DNA of 64,000 nt from Paenibacillus donghaensis. GTDB taxonomy: Bacteria; Bacillota; Bacilli; Paenibacillales; Paenibacillaceae. This document shows positions 17,091 to 24,378 of this stretch, piece after piece (position 1 is the first letter of the stretch; the number at the start of each line of letters is the position of its first letter). Made by a program: the position numbers and the translations under genes. Location of the stretch: the NCBI RefSeq assembly GCF_002192415.1, contig NZ_CP021780.1:1798001-1862000 (forward strand), given 5' to 3'. Under the pieces are notes generated by a model. It was not told the DNA's origin. It was given only the letters and a program-made list of their open reading frames with translations, and searched no databases.

Positions 17091-18488
17091 TCAGCTGAGG
17101 CTGCGCAGCCCTTTAGGCAGATGATTCTTCAACTGGCCTGAGCTGGCCTTGCCCCAGCTCACGGGTAGGCCGTCTACAGTAACCAGCGTCCAGCCATGCA
17201 GCGATGACGGAACAGGGAGGCTCTCTCCGCGCAGCCAAGCGCGGATCTCCGGCCCGTCCTTTGGTATGTCATAGGAGCGGGCTGCCTGTCCGCGCTGCAA
17301 GGCCATAGCCAGTGCATGAGCTGGCTCCACCCGGTTCTTCTTCAGCTGGGCCACATGCAGTCCGGCGCGCGGGACCCGCAGCCCGTCCAGTATTCTGGCA
17401 TGCAGGCCGGGGGTCACGCCGAAGGCGAGGGGCAGCAGGTAGAGTGATTCGCCGAAGAGCAGCGGCACGCCCTGGCTGCCAAATCCCGGCAGCTCGGCTT
17501 CCGCCCAGACCTGGAACTGGCGGAACGCTTCATTTAAGGCGGCACTCTGCTTCGGGCCGCCGGCGCTGCCGTTTCCCCGCTTCTTCCCCTTGGCTGCTTG
17601 GACCGGCAGCACTGCTTGATCAGCATCCCCCTGCTTGCGCAGCAGGGCTACGAAATGCCCTTCGCCTCTCTGCAGATGCGGCCATAGCCGCTTGGTGGTA
17701 ATCAGCGTAAGGTCCGGGTAGTGCTCGATAAGCCTGGCTATCGTCTGCTCATTCTCCTCGCGGTTGAAGGTGCAGGTGGAGTAAGCGAGGCTCCCGCCTG
17801 GCTTCAGCATCGTATAGGCTTCCTGAAGGATGTCCCATTGTCTGGCCGCGCACATCTCCACATGCGCGGGCGACCACTCGCGGACTGCTGCGGGGTCTTT
17901 GCGGAACATGCCCTCACCGGAGCAGGGAGCGTCCAGCATAATCCGGTCAAACATGGCCGGGAAGCGCAGCGCAAGCTCTGCCGGAGCGGCGCTGGTAACC
18001 AGCGTGTGCGTCAAGCCAAGCCGCTCGACGTTCTCGGCCAGTATCTTGGCCCGTTCGGGATGGATCTCATTGGAGACCAGCAGTCCCTCCCCCTTCATTA
18101 AGGAGGCGAGATGGGTGGTTTTGCCCCCGGGTGCCGCCGCCAGATCGAGTACAGTCTCGCCGGGCAACGGGGCCAGCAGCTCTGCAGCGGACATTGCCGA
18201 CGGTTCCTGAATATAATATAGTCCGGCATGATGATAGGGGTGTTTGCCCGGCCGGGCAGGCTCTTCATAATAATAGCCGTCCCTGCACCAGGAGACAGGC
18301 TCCAGACCGAACAGGGTGACCGCAAGCGCAGCGGCGGACTTCCCGGATTCCGAGCTGCTTTTGAGACTGTTCATCCGTAGCCCCTGCGTCCTGGGAAGTG
18401 AGTAGCTGCTGAGAAAAGCCTCGGCCTCCTCTCCCAGCATTTCTCTTACCCTGCTTATGTAAGCGGAAGGCAAAATTTCTTCCTTCAT
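17091..18488 (-). CDS. RsmB/NOP-type RNA m5C methyltransferase (paralogue 2)
   Basis: 465 residues from the second ATG (18488); the first ATG (18494) is only 1 base from AAGGAGA, the second is 7 bases. SAM motif VLDLAAAPGGKTTHLASLM, DAPCSGEGMFRKDP and YSTCTFNREENEQTI carry both catalytic cysteines. C-terminal PUA-like region ends in a segment (HGWTLVTVDGLPVSWGKASSGQLKNH) parallel to the end of paralogue 1 (YVLVCIDGFSAGWGKWQDGILKN), so the two share full-length architecture. They probably arose by duplication and now differ in linker length and sequence. Modifies rRNA; target unknown. Confidence 0.9.
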   Translation of the reverse strand: MKEEILPSAYISRVREMLGEEAEAFLSSYSLPRTQGLRMNSLKSSSESGKSAAALAVTLFGLEPVSWCRDGYYYEEPARPGKHPYHHAGLYYIQEPSAMSAAELLAPLPGETVLDLAAAPGGKTTHLASLMKGEGLLVSNEIHPERAKILAENVERLGLTHTLVTSAAPAELALRFPAMFDRIMLDAPCSGEGMFRKDPAAVREWSPAHVEMCAARQWDILQEAYTMLKPGGSLAYSTCTFNREENEQTIARLIEHYPDLTLITTKRLWPHLQRGEGHFVALLRKQGDADQAVLPVQAAKGKKRGNGSAGGPKQSAALNEAFRQFQVWAEAELPGFGSQGVPLLFGESLYLLPLAFGVTPGLHARILDGLRVPRAGLHVAQLKKNRVEPAHALAMALQRGQAARSYDIPKDGPEIRAWLRGESLPVPSSLHGWTLVTVDGLPVSWGKASSGQLKNHLPKGLRSLS

Positions 18489-18649
18489 GGTCATTCTCCT
18501 TTTTGTTAGGTTCTTGGTTGCCGTTTCAGATGGATACCGATAAAATCAAAGTACGGGATTAAACGTATCAATAAATTTACATACACACTACTATATCATA
18601 ATTGCCGGAATTTACCGTAATCAGGGCAATAGCAAAGGGGATGTACCTT

Positions 18650-19786
18650 ATGAACTTGCTGCAAGCGCTCTTCTTCCCGCCGGAGCAGCCCGGTGGCGTA
18701 TCTTCCATGATCCCTTATCTTCAGGAGAGATTCCGTTCCAGCCGCTGGGAGATGGATCTGTTCTGGCTGCCCAAACGCATCCGCGGCAAAGGCCGGGAAG
18801 AGATCAGCTTCGAAACCTTTGACTGGACCGTGTATGGTGAAAGTGCGGTTGTGCAAAAATACATTCAGACGTACCGTGATTATATTTGGTGGACCAAGCT
18901 GCGGATGAGCAAAAGCTATGACCTGATCCACGCCCATCATCCGATTGCCGGCCTGGCGATGAAAAAAATCTATCCCGATACACCACTGATTCAAACGCTT
19001 CACTCCAGCTATGAGCGGGAGCTGATTCTGAACGGGGTGATCGAAGAAGGCGGACTGGAGCACCAGTTCCTGGTGTCAATGTACCGTGAGCTGGAACATA
19101 TTAGTGACCGCTTGATGACGGTGTCGCGCGCCTTTGCTGATTATTTAACGCCGTACATTGCCGACCCGACGCGGATTGATGTCATTCCAAACGGTTTTGA
19201 TGAGAAAAGATTTAAGCCTGTCCCGCATGACAATGATATTCCGCAGCTGGTGACGGTAACCCGGCTTGTTCCGGCCAAAGGGATCGATACCCTGTTCAAG
19301 GCCTGTGCGGAGCTGAAGCGGCGCGGCCATGATTATGTGCTGCATATTATCGGGGATGGGCCTTCACGTGCCGAGCTGGAGGGGCTGGCTCAGGGGCTGG
19401 GCATTTATAATGAAACCATTTTTTATGGTTACACGCTTCATCCTGAGGAATTTATGCCTTTCTTTGATATTTTCGTGCTGCCTTCGCGTGCGGAGGCGTT
19501 CGGTTCGGTATTTGCGGAGGCTGCGCTCAGCTGTCTGGCGCTTGTGGGCACCAATGTGGGCGGGATTCCCGAGCAGATTGAAGACGGCGTGAACGGCCTG
19601 CTGGTCAATCCAGATGATGAACAGGCGCTTGCCGATGCCCTGGAGAAGGTGATTTCCGACCCGGCTTACCGCTACGAGCTGTCGAGGTCAGCCTGGGACA
19701 AGGCGAAGAGTCAATATTCTCTGACCCGGGTAGCCAATGAACTCAAAAAAACATATCTGCAGTACCATCCGGGAACCAAAAGCTGA
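18650..19786 (+). CDS. Glycosyltransferase family 4 (GT-B)
   Basis: 378 residues from ATG 18650, preceded by AAAGGGG. GT-B fold with N-terminal donor/acceptor domain (PGGVSSMIPYLQERF, IHAHHPIAGLAMK) and GT4 C-terminal signature IPNGFDEKRF, TVTRLVPAKGIDTL, LPSRAEAFGSVFAEAAL (the E-x7-E motif) and GTNVGGIPEQI. Transfers a sugar from a nucleotide-sugar to lipid, thiol or polysaccharide acceptors; acceptor not deducible. Stand-alone gene, no surface-polysaccharide neighbours. It ends just before a structured repeat. Confidence 0.9.
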   Translation: MNLLQALFFPPEQPGGVSSMIPYLQERFRSSRWEMDLFWLPKRIRGKGREEISFETFDWTVYGESAVVQKYIQTYRDYIWWTKLRMSKSYDLIHAHHPIAGLAMKKIYPDTPLIQTLHSSYERELILNGVIEEGGLEHQFLVSMYRELEHISDRLMTVSRAFADYLTPYIADPTRIDVIPNGFDEKRFKPVPHDNDIPQLVTVTRLVPAKGIDTLFKACAELKRRGHDYVLHIIGDGPSRAELEGLAQGLGIYNETIFYGYTLHPEEFMPFFDIFVLPSRAEAFGSVFAEAALSCLALVGTNVGGIPEQIEDGVNGLLVNPDDEQALADALEKVISDPAYRYELSRSAWDKAKSQYSLTRVANELKKTYLQYHPGTKS

Positions 19787-19801
19787 CTTCGGGTGCTGCA
19801 G

Positions 19802-19899
19802 ATAAGTCCCTCTGAAACGGTACCTGAAAGCGATACGGAGTATCGCTGCTTCTTAAGCGTAGGCTCTCTTAAAAAGGACGGCAAAGCCGTTTCTACTTA
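19802..19899 (+). repeat. Structured interspersed repeat, copy 2
   Basis: Same family as 8328-8430: TACCTGAAAGCGATACGGAG, hairpin GCGATAC-GGA-GTATCGC, and terminal GGACGGCAAAGCCGTTTCTA. Lies between two convergent genes and its right end covers the stop codon of the YkvI-like gene. Confidence 0.85.
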
Positions 19900-21020
19900 C
19901 GTGTAATTCGCGTGGCCGGTTTGACGGAGATGATCGTGATCCCTGTGCCGGTGCCGCCGGGAGTGTTGGAAGAACCGCTGCGCGGCGGCGGTGACCAGGG
20001 AACACGCAGCAGCATGACGGCCCAGACTAGCGATAAGGCTCCGAAGACCGGATAGAAGATGGAGAGCAGGGAGCTGAAGCCGAACTGGCTCAGCAGGTAG
20101 CAGATCAGCATCAGCAGCGGTGTGATCAAGGCTGGAGCGATGGACAGCCGCTGCTTAACCTGCGTCTCTACTCCATAGATATCCGCCACGAAAGTGCTGA
20201 AGATTTCCAGGAAGATCAGCAGCAGATAGATGGTCTGCACTACAGTACCGAGCCGGAAGGCGATGCTGCCCATCGGAATTTCGAACTGCAGGATCTGGGG
20301 CATCTGCGAGCTCATCGCAAAATGTGCGGCAAGCAGCATGAAGCCAATACCCACCCCGCCGAGAATGCCGCCCCGCACCAGCGCCCGCTCATCATTCGTG
20401 TGGCGGGCCATCGGCACAAGCACGGCCTGGGCCATGCCCAGGTTGAAGGCGGTATAGAGCAGAGGTGACATCCATGCGCCGAACCAGGAGCGGTCAGTCT
20501 GCAGGAACAGGAACCGTTCGGCTCCGGGAACATGCAGTGTATTAAAAATAATCACAAGAGACAGCGTAAGCATTAACGGCACCACGATGCTGTTCATCTG
20601 TAGAATGCCGGAGATGCCGCGCTTCAGCAGGAAATAGGAGCCCAGAATGGTCAGCAGCAGCCCAGTCTGGTAATGCATGCCCAGATTCTCTTCGAAGATG
20701 GCTCCTGCGCCTGCAAGCATAATGCTGTTTACACCGATCAGAATGACCATGGTGAACAGACTGATTGTGCTGCCAACCTGATCGCCGAACAGATGGCGGT
20801 TGAAGTCTTCATAGGATTCGGCCTCAATCCGCCGGGCGATGATCATCATTTTGGTGCCAAGCCAGATGAACAGAGCCGTGGAGAGCATGATCGTCAGCAC
20901 GGCCCAGTGGCCGTATCTGGTGAAGAACTTCAGAATCTCCTGGCCGGTAGCGAATCCGGCTCCTACCACGGTTCCTATATAAGTGAAAGCAATCTGCAAT
21001 GTGCGGACCTTGGATCTCAT
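19893..21020 (-). CDS. YkvI-like multi-pass membrane transporter
   Basis: 375 residues from ATG 21020, with GGAGGGAG upstream. Ten or more hydrophobic segments. The N-terminus IAFTYIGTVVGAGFATGQEILKFF has an unwound-helix glycine motif as in APC/LeuT-fold transporters, and the overall pattern (NSIMLAGAGAIFEENLG, SFGFSSLLSIFYPVFG) matches B. subtilis YkvI-type proteins. Substrate unknown. The C-terminal about 35 residues are a proline/glycine/threonine-rich cytoplasmic tail. Its extreme 3' end overlaps the structured repeat, so the last residues may be repeat-derived. Confidence 0.8.
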   Translation of the reverse strand: MRSKVRTLQIAFTYIGTVVGAGFATGQEILKFFTRYGHWAVLTIMLSTALFIWLGTKMMIIARRIEAESYEDFNRHLFGDQVGSTISLFTMVILIGVNSIMLAGAGAIFEENLGMHYQTGLLLTILGSYFLLKRGISGILQMNSIVVPLMLTLSLVIIFNTLHVPGAERFLFLQTDRSWFGAWMSPLLYTAFNLGMAQAVLVPMARHTNDERALVRGGILGGVGIGFMLLAAHFAMSSQMPQILQFEIPMGSIAFRLGTVVQTIYLLLIFLEIFSTFVADIYGVETQVKQRLSIAPALITPLLMLICYLLSQFGFSSLLSIFYPVFGALSLVWAVMLLRVPWSPPPRSGSSNTPGGTGTGITIISVKPATRITRK

Positions 21021-21188
21021 GGTTCTCCCTCCTTGAAGTGGGTGCATCCTAAGGATGTCCTTGTGTAGTCCATATAGTACAGGTTATGATGATGAACAGA
21101 AGGACATGACTTCCGCAGGAGGGCTTAATGCCTGTTATTATTCTGGTAGAGGTCTCGCGATTATAAAGGGTATTGGAGGTTCAAAGTT

Positions 21189-21761
21189 ATGGAAGTATTG
21201 AAACAGCGGATTTTGGAGGAAGGTGTAGTGGTTTCCGATCAGGTGTTGAAGCTGGATGCGCTGCTGAATCATCAGGTGGACCCGATGCTGACGATGGAAA
21301 TGGGACGGGAGTTTGCCGGGAGATTTGCCGAAAGCGGAATTACACGCGTAGTAACCGTAGAGTCCTCGGGCATTGCCGTGGCATTTGCCACCGCTTATGA
21401 ATTGAAGGTGCCCCTTGTATTTGCCCGCCGCAAAAAAACGCTGCTCGCCGACCCCGATGCTTTATGTGAACGGGTACCGTCTTTTACCAAAGGAATTGTT
21501 ACCGACATTATGATCTCACGGCAATTTATTTCTCCGGAGGACAAAGTCCTCTTCATCGATGATATTATCGCCAACGGGGATGCTGCACGCGGGCTGATCA
21601 AGATCATCCAGCGCTCCGGGGCAGAGCTGGTCGGACTTGGTGTGGTTGTCGAAAAAAGCTTCCAGGCAGGGGCCCGGACGATCCGGGAGCAAGGCATCCG
21701 TCTGGAGTCGCTGGTGCGTATCAAATCGCTTAATGACGGAACTGTTGTTTTTGAAGATTAG
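21189..21761 (+). CDS. xpt: Xanthine phosphoribosyltransferase
   Basis: 190 residues, the family length. Converts xanthine and PRPP to XMP (purine salvage). The PRPP-binding loop is [18 protein letters not shown], and the N-terminus [29 protein letters not shown]-like pattern plus FARRKK are diagnostic for Xpt. In Bacillus xpt is followed by pbuX and preceded by a guanine riboswitch; neither is visible here, so regulation may differ. ATG 21189 follows TTGGAGG. Confidence 0.94.
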   Translation: [190 protein letters not shown]

Positions 21762-21865
21762 TCCGGGCTGGAAATAAAACTCCTGCCTATTTTTCAAACA
21801 ACAGCTTTTCACCCTATGAGTTTTCCTTTATAATAAAAGTTAGACATAGGAGAGGAGGCGTCACA

Positions 21866-22183
21866 ATGGGGAAAGAACCAGTGACAGAGCAATTTTTCAT
21901 TGATAAATTAACCCAGGCGAAGGATCATTTCGAACGTGCGCTGGATTGCAAACACACGGAATTTGATGATCTGTATCCCTATATGATTGAACATCCTCAA
22001 TTCTTTTGGTACAAACGCTATGTGGCTTGGTCAGAACTCCTGACGATTAAGAGCCTGTGTGAAGAACTTTCCTTCGAATGGAGAGAACACTTCACTACGA
22101 ATCAAGTGGAGTATCTGGAACAACGAGTGATGTCCGCTAAAGTTCTTGACTTCTGGTTTGAGAAGAATGAAGCGCTGATATAG
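21866..22183 (+). CDS. Conserved hypothetical protein, 105 residues
   Basis: Acidic, aromatic-rich and predicted helical: starts MGKEPVTEQFFIDKLTQAKD, with a notable WYKRYVAWSELLTIKSL segment. ATG 21866 has AGAGGAGG at good distance. No signal or membrane segment. Not recognised. A rho-independent terminator lies at 22223-22260, so it forms a single-gene unit. Confidence 0.75.
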   Translation: MGKEPVTEQFFIDKLTQAKDHFERALDCKHTEFDDLYPYMIEHPQFFWYKRYVAWSELLTIKSLCEELSFEWREHFTTNQVEYLEQRVMSAKVLDFWFEKNEALI

Positions 22184-22222
22184 GAGCCTGAACAGACTGG
22201 CAAGCCTGGTTTTGGTTTACAT

Positions 22223-22260
22223 GAGGGACCCTGATGAGTGATCATCCGGGTCTCTTTTTT
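22223..22260 (+). terminator. Rho-independent terminator
   Basis: Nine-pair stem GAGGGACCC (22223-22231) with GGGTCTCTT (22248-22256, two G-U pairs), inner TGAT/ATCA pairing, then six T residues. Confidence 0.85.
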
Positions 22261-22305
22261 CAGAAGAATCATAGACAAGCTACAGCAAGACAGGAGGATG
22301 GAAAG

Positions 22306-22524
22306 ATGATCAGCGATGAGCAATTGAATGAATACCGTATCTCTGGCGAGCGAATCCGCGTCGTGCGTGACGGCTTGGAGAGCAATGATATCAAAGGGAT
22401 CGTGCTGGCCTGGGATGAGACTCAGGTGATGGTCCGCCGTCCGAACAAACGGGTGGTCAAGCTGGACCGGAATTACCTGTTCCAGCCCTTCAGCGAGCCA
22501 AGACCGCAACCGGAGGACTTGTAG
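22306..22524 (+). CDS. Small conserved hypothetical protein, 72 residues
   Basis: ATG 22306 with AGGAGG 8 bp upstream; a longer frame begins inside the preceding terminator and is rejected. Sequence around GERIRVVRDGLESNDIKGIV and LAWDETQVMVRRPNKRVVKL suggests a small beta-barrel of the Hfq/KOW/SH3-like type, but that is only a pattern impression. Function unknown. Followed by terminator 22597-22636. Confidence 0.7.
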   Translation: MISDEQLNEYRISGERIRVVRDGLESNDIKGIVLAWDETQVMVRRPNKRVVKLDRNYLFQPFSEPRPQPEDL

Positions 22525-22596
22525 AGGAAAGGCAAGAAGGTCAAGACAGTTCTCAACTTAAGTCTATGGGGAGTATTCTCCCCTTGCAAATAAAGA

Positions 22597-22636
22597 AACC
22601 AGCAAGCCCTAACTCTTGGAGCCTTGCTGGTTTTTT
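22597..22636 (+). terminator. Rho-independent terminator (AACCAGCAAG type)
   Basis: Stem AACCAGCAAG (22597-22606) with CTTGCTGGTT (22623-22632) and T6 tail. Shares its stem sequence with the terminator at 28168-28215. Confidence 0.88.
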
Positions 22637-22674
22637 CGTTGAAATATAGGAATGTATATGCTTGGTGCTATAAA

Positions 22675-22777
22675 TTATCCTTATATCTCTCGCTGAAAAA
22701 GATACCTGAAAGCGGTAAGTAGTAACGCTGCTACGGAAGCATATGCTTCTTTAAGGACGGCGCAGCCGTTTCCATTA
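22675..22777 (+). repeat. Structured interspersed repeat, copy 3
   Basis: Diverged copy of the family at 8328 and 19802: GATACCTGAAAGCG, GCTACGGAAGCATA, GGACGGCGCAGCCGTTTCC. Upstream of the permease/hydantoinase promoter. The remainder of 22637-22820 shows nothing further. Confidence 0.8.
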
Positions 22778-22819
22778 TGTAATCTTCATAAGGGGAGTGA
22801 AGCAAAGTGCAGATTTATA

Positions 22820-22849
22820 TTGACGCCTGAGCAACCAACATGTTAATAT
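22820..22849 (+). promoter_or_regulatory. Predicted promoter of the hydantoinase-family operon
   Basis: TTGACG (22820-22825), 18-bp spacer, TAATAT (22844-22849). The -10 touches the first CATG operator. Confidence 0.65.
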
Positions 22850-22902
22850 TTTCCCGAGATAACTAACATGTCAGTAAGGCTATATAGCATGCTAGCATGT
22901 TA
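22837..22902. promoter_or_regulatory. Array of four CATG-centred palindromic operators (likely GntR sites)
   Basis: AACATGTT (22837-22844), TAACATGTCA (22864-22873), AGCATGCT (22886-22893) and AGCATGTTA (22894-22902). Palindromes of this size at a promoter fit GntR/FadR-type regulators; the operon encodes one (27255-27923). Binding is inference. Confidence 0.6.
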
Positions 22903-22933
22903 TGTCTTTTATCCTATTACAGGAGGTTATTTT

Positions 22934-24280
22934 GTGGATGTGGCTAATGTTGTAATCGGTTTCATTATGGTCTTATCATTTTTTGGATTGGTGTGGTATT
23001 GCATCAAGGGGTATAACCTTATGGTGGGCTTTTTTGTCATGTCGGTACTTTGGACATCTATTGCCCTGATTGGTAATTCCATTTCTCCAACCTCGGTTAT
23101 GGAAGGGAAATCGGTAATTGATGTTCTGACCAATGTGTTCCAGACAGGGCCGGAAAACTACGGCAAAGCGATTCTGGTTAACATTTTCTTCGGTGCATTC
23201 TTCGGAAGAGTATTGATCGACACAGGAATTGCTGCCACATTAATCCGCAAGGTTGTAGAGCTTGGGGGAGACAAACCAAGAATCACCATGTCACTGTTAT
23301 GCATAGTTACCGCTGTAATATTCACATCCATGACCGGTATCGGTCCGGTAATCTCCATTGCTGTAATCGTCTTGCCGATCATGCTGTCGCTGGGTATTCC
23401 GTCACCGATTGCATTGTTCTCCTTCATGGGCTCGATTATGGCCGGGATCTTCGGGAACATTGTTAACTTTACGCAATATCAGGCTTTTTTTGCTACTGCG
23501 AACGAAAGCTATGCCAGCTACGATTATAATACATACTTCAAATTCGGCATAATCGCAATGGCTGTTTCACTGATCGTTGTCCTGATTGTGGCTAACCTTT
23601 CAATGAACAAGAAGATATCTCGTGCCTGGGCTGCAACACCTGATGCCGGAACTACGGTAGATGCACCTGCAATCTCCTGGATTTCAATCATCCTGCCGGT
23701 AATTGGAGTGGTTGTGTTCAAGCTTCCTATTATTTTTGGATTTATATTTGCAGCCTTGTTTGCCTTAGTGACCTGCGGTAAATTAAAGGGCGGATTTGCA
23801 AGCGTTTGCAGAATGTTGTCGAAACAGTTTTCAGACGGGGCCATCGATGTGGCACCCATGATAGGATTTCTGCTAGCCCTGGCCATGTTTAATAATGCAG
23901 CAACTTATGCTTCGCCCTATTTCAAAACACTGCTTGGCGGAGCGATGCCTCAGACAGCGTTATTACTGTGTATCGTATTTGCTGTTCTGACACCGCTTGG
24001 CTTCTTCCGCGGGCCGATGAACCTGGTTGGATCTGGTTCAGCCATTCTGGCAGTGGTTGTAGCAACAGCAGCTTGGCCCGTACAATTTTTGTATCCTTTA
24101 TTTGCAATTACCACAGTAGCACCACAGCATTTGGACGTTACCCAGTCCTGGGTTGCCTGGGGCTTTGGATATACGAAGGTTCCTGCCAAGGAATACATGA
24201 AGATGTCTATACCAACAGGCTGGATCATCGGGATTATTCTTTGTGCCATTGTATTTATAATGTACGGAAATTTGGTTTAG
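22934..24280 (+). CDS. Ion-transporter superfamily permease (GntP/CitM/ArsB-like)
   Basis: 448 residues from GTG 22934, which has AGGAGG 7 bp upstream; the longer frame from 22868 starts within an operator. Eleven to twelve hydrophobic segments. Features of the ion-transporter superfamily: a repeated two-half layout, TSMTGIGPVISIAVIVLPIM and GFFRGPMNLVGSGSAILA re-entrant-like segments rich in small residues and prolines. Substrate probably an organic anion or cyclic amide taken up with H+ or Na+, to be processed by the hydantoinase-family protein encoded downstream. First gene of a four-gene operon with common operator array. Confidence 0.75.
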   Translation: MDVANVVIGFIMVLSFFGLVWYCIKGYNLMVGFFVMSVLWTSIALIGNSISPTSVMEGKSVIDVLTNVFQTGPENYGKAILVNIFFGAFFGRVLIDTGIAATLIRKVVELGGDKPRITMSLLCIVTAVIFTSMTGIGPVISIAVIVLPIMLSLGIPSPIALFSFMGSIMAGIFGNIVNFTQYQAFFATANESYASYDYNTYFKFGIIAMAVSLIVVLIVANLSMNKKISRAWAATPDAGTTVDAPAISWISIILPVIGVVVFKLPIIFGFIFAALFALVTCGKLKGGFASVCRMLSKQFSDGAIDVAPMIGFLLALAMFNNAATYASPYFKTLLGGAMPQTALLLCIVFAVLTPLGFFRGPMNLVGSGSAILAVVVATAAWPVQFLYPLFAITTVAPQHLDVTQSWVAWGFGYTKVPAKEYMKMSIPTGWIIGIILCAIVFIMYGNLV

Positions 24281-24300
24281 TTCCGGGTATTGCATAACAG

Positions 24301-24343
24301 AACCGGCTGCTGCGCTTGTGTCAGGAGCCGGTTATTCAAACTT
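24301..24343 (+). other. Intra-operon hairpin
   Basis: AACCGGCT (24301-24308) pairs with AGCCGGTT (24336-24343) between permease and hydantoinase genes. No T-tract follows; possibly an mRNA stabiliser or processing point setting unequal expression. Confidence 0.5.
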
Positions 24344-24378
24344 CAGTACAATTCAATGAAGAGAAACGGAGAAAAACT

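Noticed and set aside
21021..21188. Guanine riboswitch upstream of xpt
   Set aside because: The conserved purine-aptamer loop and P1 sequences could not be found in this interval.
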